From Tomocerus qinae (taxonomy: Eukaryota > Arthropoda > Collembola > Entomobryomorpha > Tomoceridae), in the NCBI GenBank assembly GCA_020055645.1, contig CM034546.1:3472001-3536000 (forward strand): DNA of 64,000 bases. The letters are read 5' to 3'. How positions within the stretch are numbered: position 1 is the first letter of the stretch; every line of letters starts with the position of its first letter. Shown here one piece after another: positions 58,493 through 64,000 of this stretch. The notes below the pieces were generated by a model. It was not told the origin of the DNA, made no database searches, and saw only the letters and a list, made by a program, of their open reading frames with translations. The translations under genes were made by a program, and so were the position numbers.

Positions 58493-60940
58493 ATAATGCA
58501 AAGTTCTTTACTAGTTGTTATCAAACAGTAATAATAGTATTAGGTGCTCAAAATATAATGCGTGTTTGCTGTCTTAAAATATGTTAACAATAAAAAATTT
58601 TATGCTTTAATTTTTGTTTTTTATGGGTAAATGATAGCTGTTGCAAGATTAAACCGATGTTTATTGTCAACTAGTTTTCCTATATGGTATAGTGTAGGCT
58701 TGCATTTATGCTTATAGTTATATAAAAAAACATTTAACCCAAAAAAGCCAAAACACCCGAGGTCGTGAGTTTTTCCAAAAACACCCTGGTTTTTCGATAC
58801 CTTAGTAAAGATGCTACCTTCGTGAATTACAATGCTTCACGAATTAAAAGTCAGAAGAAGGGAGCAAACATTATCTAGGATGATTTGTAGAAATACGAAC
58901 GACGAATGCTTCTTGCAAACGAAAAAAATGTTCATCCGAAATTTAACAGGTATGCATCCTTTTAGTGAAGTGATCTGCTGTTTGGTATATCTCTCAGGAT
59001 GGGTTAAGGGAATTGAAATTATATCTCTACAGGTGTCCGAAGTAGAAACTGCCAACCACATCCCGAATCGAATTATGAAAAGCATCATAAATGACATGAA
59101 TACGGGCGTTATTACCATAAACCAGCTCACAGATTGCCAAATTGCGATTGTTATAAATAAAGATTATAGAAAGTCCTGTCTTCGCAAAAAGGACGCCAGG
59201 TAATAAAATTTTGCAAAAAAAGATGTCAATGATAGAAAAGAGTACTCAGAATTCATTGTAGAATGAGATATTGCTTCTGATAAAGACTTCAGATTGTTCC
59301 CGAGTTAGAAAGACTTCCTGAGCAAGAATTTCCTTCCTAAAAATATGAATCACAAAATTAGTTAGAAGTTGACATTAATAAATGGAACAATGTATTATCA
59401 TGAAGCATCTAGCGGATGTGGCCATGAACTCGATCAATTTAAATTGATGAGTAACACACAGTACACAATAAAATTTATTCTTCGGGAAACTATTCACTTT
59501 TAACAAATCCTCTGCTGTCTATAAACGTTTCTAAATAATTACCGCGGGGATGGGGAGGTTTTATCCTTGCAAAAAATTAGTTTTGCCCACTTTTGTCCTA
59601 AATAAAAGTCTGAAATGAATTTCAGTATGGACAGTAATAGTTTCATCTGGAAAATTTATATGACCCTAGACATGGGTCAATAATTGACGAAAATCGGTTT
59701 ACATTTTTACAATAATTCCTATAAAGTTAAAACGAACAATATTTTTCACACTGTGGGTTTTAAAAGATGCATGTTGGGTACTTAATATGAAATTTGGCAC
59801 CTATCTAGGTGATTTTTAATGCATTATAATCGACCATTCAAAACAGTGCTTATTACCTTTTAAGCTGAAGTATTTGTAACAGTAGTAATGCCATTACGAA
59901 ACTCCAAATTGTATACATTGTTACACTGTACCAATTAGGAACAATCGCAATACAATAGATGAGTATTCTGTAGCATACAAAATATGACTTGATTAAATGC
60001 CGATGTGTTTGAAAACGCACAATTCATCAAAATGTACGAAATCAGGTGCAAGCATCATAAATGGGATGGTCAATATTGTCGAAGAGATAAAAACCACAGC
60101 CATCGTCAGAAACATCAATCCAGCCCAGTCAATATTTGAAGCAGAAGTTTTATCTAAGTTAAAATCCAAACATATTGGAATTCCTATTCGCTAAATGTTT
60201 CAAAACATTTTTATATTTATTTCCAAGAAATATTTCAAATTCCATGTCTGATAATAATAATGAAATTTTAATTGAAAAGCACTTAGATTTACCGTAGAAA
60301 ATGAAAAACTGTGAAATGAGTTGAACAAGCTCGTTTTGGTACATGACTGTGTTTAATTGGCCAATGAGAGCCATGGGAAAGGTCAATAGGTACCTACCCG
60401 AACTGAACAGCTCTTCCTTCCACTGAGATATTTTCATTTGACAGTGAAATTGCAAATGATAGCCACTCACTAAAACGAAAAATTATCCCAATGCATAAAT
60501 ACAAATTGATAGGGATTTATGGTGTGAAGAAAGTTCTATGAATTTTTTCTTGACTGGATCCCATTTGAGTGGCAAAACTCTTAGTAAACACCCACAACTG
60601 AATAATTTTGAAAGAATCAGGATACTCAAATCATGAGGCATTTTGGTCGCTGAGTAAAGATGACCGTAACTTTTAAAATCTTAAGAAATTTTTGCACAAC
60701 ATTTTGGTGAGAACAGCGATAACGTAATGTGCCAAAGTTTTTGCGATGGCGTGCCTCAAACTTAATTTTGGAGATAAGTGCTACAAAACTCATTTCCAAG
60801 AATAATTTTGAATTTTGCTGTAATTGTTCTATTCTGAGAAATACGGTGCTAAAACTTATAATAAATGTAATAAAGTGCTTCCACATTACAACAGATATAC
60901 AGTAAACTGAGCCATTTAAGCAAATGTGTTAAAGGGGCAA
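58493..60940. repeat. Segmental duplication, copy B
   Basis: Counterpart of 49822-52220. Carries GrA-5 and the crystallin-tail fossil (about 60722-60940). Confidence 0.85.
58837..60702 (-). pseudogene. GrA-5: decayed copy of GrA-4
   Basis: Exon 3 59336-58837 is 500 nt (intact 502), with a 2-nt loss near 59150 and a CGA-to-TGA stop near 59250. Exon 2 60153-59857 is 297 nt (intact 298), missing one base near 59990. Exon 1 60702-60293 is 410 nt (intact 406), with a small insertion near 60395. Splice sites are partly kept. Several independent lesions, so no product is expected. Confidence 0.9.
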
Positions 60941-62660
60941 ATGATAAGAAAAATTAATCATTAATTACGAAACATGCATTCGCTTAAATTAACTATATTT
61001 ATCGTTTGAAATTAGAACTTTCAGTTCAAGAAAATACATTATCACTTGGTAATTATTTGAGAGCGAGTAAACAACTAAGATGACTCTGTTTTGACACTTG
61101 GGATAAGAACTGTCAATATTGTTATTATTTGTAGGTGTTCAGTTTGATGAGAGCAAATATTTTGTTGTTTTTTGTTTGAGATGGAATACTTGGATCAAAT
61201 CTGTATCTGTAAGCCCAATTTACAAAAATTACATTTGATTAATTATTATTATTATTTTCTTATAATTTCAATTAATGTTTTTAAATTAGCTTGTGTGCAA
61301 ATGTTCGAATATTTTTAATGCCGTGTGTAAAATTAAATTACGAATATAACAAAAAAATATTTACAAGTTCTATTGTTATCATTATCATCAAGGTTTGTAA
61401 GTAGAATTTACCTTATCGTTTTCGGCAGTCGTAATTATACTGGGATAAGTGAATCAAATTTCAACTTTTTGTTTGATGTATGGATTGAAACTACTAGGAC
61501 ATTATTTCAAACGCGTACTTTGCCAATGTAAGGTAATGTGAACAATGAGTTGAAAATAAAATTGCAGTACCAAAGTATTGAAGATATACTTACAATGATC
61601 TCTCGTCGTGAATATGAAATGAAATAATGTTTGTTCTAGAAATTATAGCAGTCATAGATATACAATTGAGTATAGAATGGCATAGTCAGTAAGTGCATGG
61701 GACACAAACATAGCTTAGAGTACCTTTAACTCAAACGTGACACCCTTGTGTATAAAGCATGATTGTCATCATGGCAAGTACTACTGTTTAATTTTATATT
61801 CCATTACTTTAAGTTAATGCGTATTGTATCATTATATCAATGCCAAGAAAAAATGCGACGTTCAACACAATTCCTTAGAAAAATGAATGATGGGTTGGAT
61901 GACTGCTTACTGTTGGTAATGTAAAATTATTTTTTGTTGTCTGTCATACAGTTAAGACAGGACTTAGAAAGACAATGACTATAATTGTAGGTAAGTTATA
62001 AAATGGGTTGCATGATTTTTTCAATATAAGCTATAAGTATTATATTTGTAATGCATGGACTATATACCATATTATATACGTTGTTTAGGCTTTTGGGACG
62101 GGTAAGTAAATGAATAAGATGTAGATAACCTTTTCAATAGAAAATTTCACTATACGACAGGATTACCCACTTTGTGTCAGACATTGATAGAAAATCCTTG
62201 ATTTATTTCCTCACAAACATTTATTCGATTTGCGATTTATTAAAACATTGATTTATAAAGCTATACACCAATAAATGATATATTGAACGACTATTTATTT
62301 GGTTCTACAAACACCAAATTCAAAATTAATTGGCCTCCTCGATTGCGCTTTATTTTAATTAAAAGGTGAAAAAAGCAATTTTTTATGAATTGTTCAATCC
62401 ATTTAAAAATCCCCCTTAATTAAACAAATTAAATTTTTAATTGACTTGTCAAGATTTGTTACATTTGATGGAGATGATAAATGATAAGCATATATGATAA
62501 AAATTGTAAGAATAAAAATAGTATAGACAGCTTGTGCAATTGATTGTTGATAGATCTATACCATAATTGTTGACATAGCATTCAGTACCTACATATAAAA
62601 TGTGTTAATACTATCTTCACTGATTGGGAAGATGTTACTGATTATTTACGTTTAATGAAA
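60941..62660. other. Intergenic, nothing recognised
   Basis: AT-rich. The part after about 62660 parallels 54490 onward (GrC 3' flank). Confidence 0.4.
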
Positions 62661-62862
62661 ACGTGAAAAAAATGCTGAGCTGCGAAGCTCATGTTGCTCA
62701 TTCCTCAAGCTTCCGTTCCCGAACTAACTTATTTATTTGCCATTCTAGGCTAACATATAGTCAAGTTGATTATTACTAAGTGCCCTTCGTCTTTAATTTT
62801 CGTATATACACTTATACTTATGTATACATAAAGAAGTGTGAATGGGAACTGAACCACACATT

Positions 62863-63705
62863 TTAAATTCCAGTGGCATCGTCTACTAATAATAGAATGG
62901 TGATGGAGTTATCAACAAAAGCAGTTAAAAATGTTAGTAATGTTAGACGCTTGAGATAAAAAAACGGTCCTATGCTTATACATTGCTGGGGACAACTTCG
63001 AACCCATTTTCCAAAAACGCATTTCCGAGATGTATATCTTTTCCAATTTTCGACAAAACTAATTGAGTGCGAATGAAGCATTGCGGCCTGAGCAAAGAAA
63101 CCAATTTCAACAAAAATCAAAGACAGACCAGCAAATATTAACATGAATTTCAATACATGAGAAAAAATGTGGTCCATTTTAAACAAGAGTACATTTATAG
63201 AAATTCCTATGAACAATGCTTCAGCTATCAGCGTTGGAGACAACATTATTATATGATTATTGATCATTGTATTTATAATTTTTGTTATTGAGACAGATTG
63301 CTTTAGTAGTACATGCACACTCCTAATGAACCTGATTCTTTTATCTGGATCAAGAATCAAGATTACGAATTTGATTAGGAATATACACAGAAAAGTAATA
63401 CATCCAGCCTTTTGCGAATTGTATGTAACAGATACCCATAATTACGTAAAAGCCAACCAATCCGGATACAAAAAACATGAATAAAGTAATTAAAAGTATT
63501 ACAACCCCCAACACAAAAACGTTATGTCTGTAATCTCCAAAGCCGATTTCCTTCATTGCAAATTGAATTGGTAGATTTTCATTTACTGTCACGTAAATAG
63601 CAGCTAGAACGATGCAAATTGGCAAAATGGTAGCCACTAAAGGGAAGTACTTTCCAAACCAGTCTCGATCGTTTGTGTAAAATTTTCGACTTGCGGGAAA
63701 AATGG
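62863..63705 (-). pseudogene. GrC-2: receptor gene, large 3' exon with a frame change; 5' part outside window
   Basis: The exon starts after the acceptor ttccaatag (63706-63718) at 63705 and reads AIFPASRKFY.. DWFGKYFPL, then membrane segments, to IPNQIR near 63355. There the frame stops (63350) and the rest continues in another frame (from about 63360) through further membrane segments to CPQQCISIGPFFYLKRLT.. and a stop at 62863. The repeat cttgatt-cttgat at the switch suggests a 7-nt duplication. Apart from that both halves are intact. Exon 1 was not found in 63720-64000. A diverged relative is GrC-1. Could still be functional if the switch is a sequence error. Confidence 0.7.
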
Positions 63706-63719
63706 CTATTGGAAAAAAT

Positions 63720-64000
63720 AAAATCTCACATTAGAATTGTCATTGTTTTATTTGATTATTGTTAATCCTAATAGTGTATAATATTAATATTATAAGTATT
63801 GAGTTAAAATTTGAAAAATAAAATATTGAAACACATGCATGGGTCGGATCCGGTATTTCAATAACTGCCTTTGCTGGAGTATATAGAGGATAGACTGATA
63901 GATATTTATTATTCATAGTATTCTATCAGTATTGATTTGTGGCCAAGAAATAAACTCATGTACTTATGCTATGCCTACATCGTTTAATATTATAATGGTT
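63720..64000. other. Right edge, no exon recognised
   Basis: Probably first intron of GrC-2 or its upstream region; nothing coding is evident. Confidence 0.4.

Noticed and set aside
1..64000. Search for CRISPR arrays, rRNA genes, intact tRNA genes and bacterial operons
   Set aside because: None found by eye; the sequence is eukaryotic with spliced genes and LTR elements.

Overview
The window looks like AT-rich nuclear DNA of an arthropod. I infer a springtail (Collembola) or near relative, with low confidence. The grounds are spliced seven-transmembrane chemoreceptor-like genes in tandem, a secreted beta/gamma-crystallin-like gene, two intronless genes that look bacterial, and BEL/Pao and Gypsy retrotransposons. 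No operons, CRISPR arrays or rRNA genes are seen.

Layout. (1) 1-~11.9 kb: a Gypsy (Ty3-type) element on the minus strand. It has gag, a frame-broken protease region, a long open pol, and a third ORF running off the left edge that appears to carry a second retropepsin-like fold. A 1,902-bp element with 733-bp inverted arms (4981-6882) sits inside the protease. (2) 11.9-16.2 kb: a beta/gamma-crystallin pseudogene and an intact three-exon receptor gene (GrB-1, plus strand). (3) 18.6-24.3 kb: two intact tandem receptor genes (GrA-1, GrA-2, minus strand), with two copies of a Helitron-helicase-like fragment in their flanks. (4) 25.7-34.5 kb: a duplicated block with two intronless short-chain dehydrogenase genes on the minus strand; a 600-bp inverted-repeat element lies between them. 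(5) 36.7-46.5 kb: the best-preserved beta/gamma-crystallin-like gene, tail to tail with GrA-3. GrA-3 is cut in its first exon by a full-length 6.86-kb BEL/Pao element (39302-46159) with 387-bp LTRs that read as identical and a 5-bp target duplication. (6) 47-49.7 kb: repeats, including a 21-bp minisatellite and strong hairpins. (7) 50.2-64 kb: intact GrA-4, pseudogene GrA-5, degenerate GrB-2 and GrB-3, and GrC-1 and GrC-2 relatives.

How the parts relate. The receptor array grew by duplicating a composite unit: the tail of the crystallin-like gene, its 3' flank, then a GrA gene on the opposite strand. A crystallin-tail fossil therefore sits just upstream of most GrA starts. Copies then decayed by point mutation (GrA-5, GrB-2) or by transposon insertion (GrA-3). 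GrA exons keep the same lengths in the intact copies (406, 298 and 499 or 502 nt), which supports the models. The receptors would act in sensory-neuron membranes and the dehydrogenases probably in the cytosol; nothing here ties the two to one pathway.
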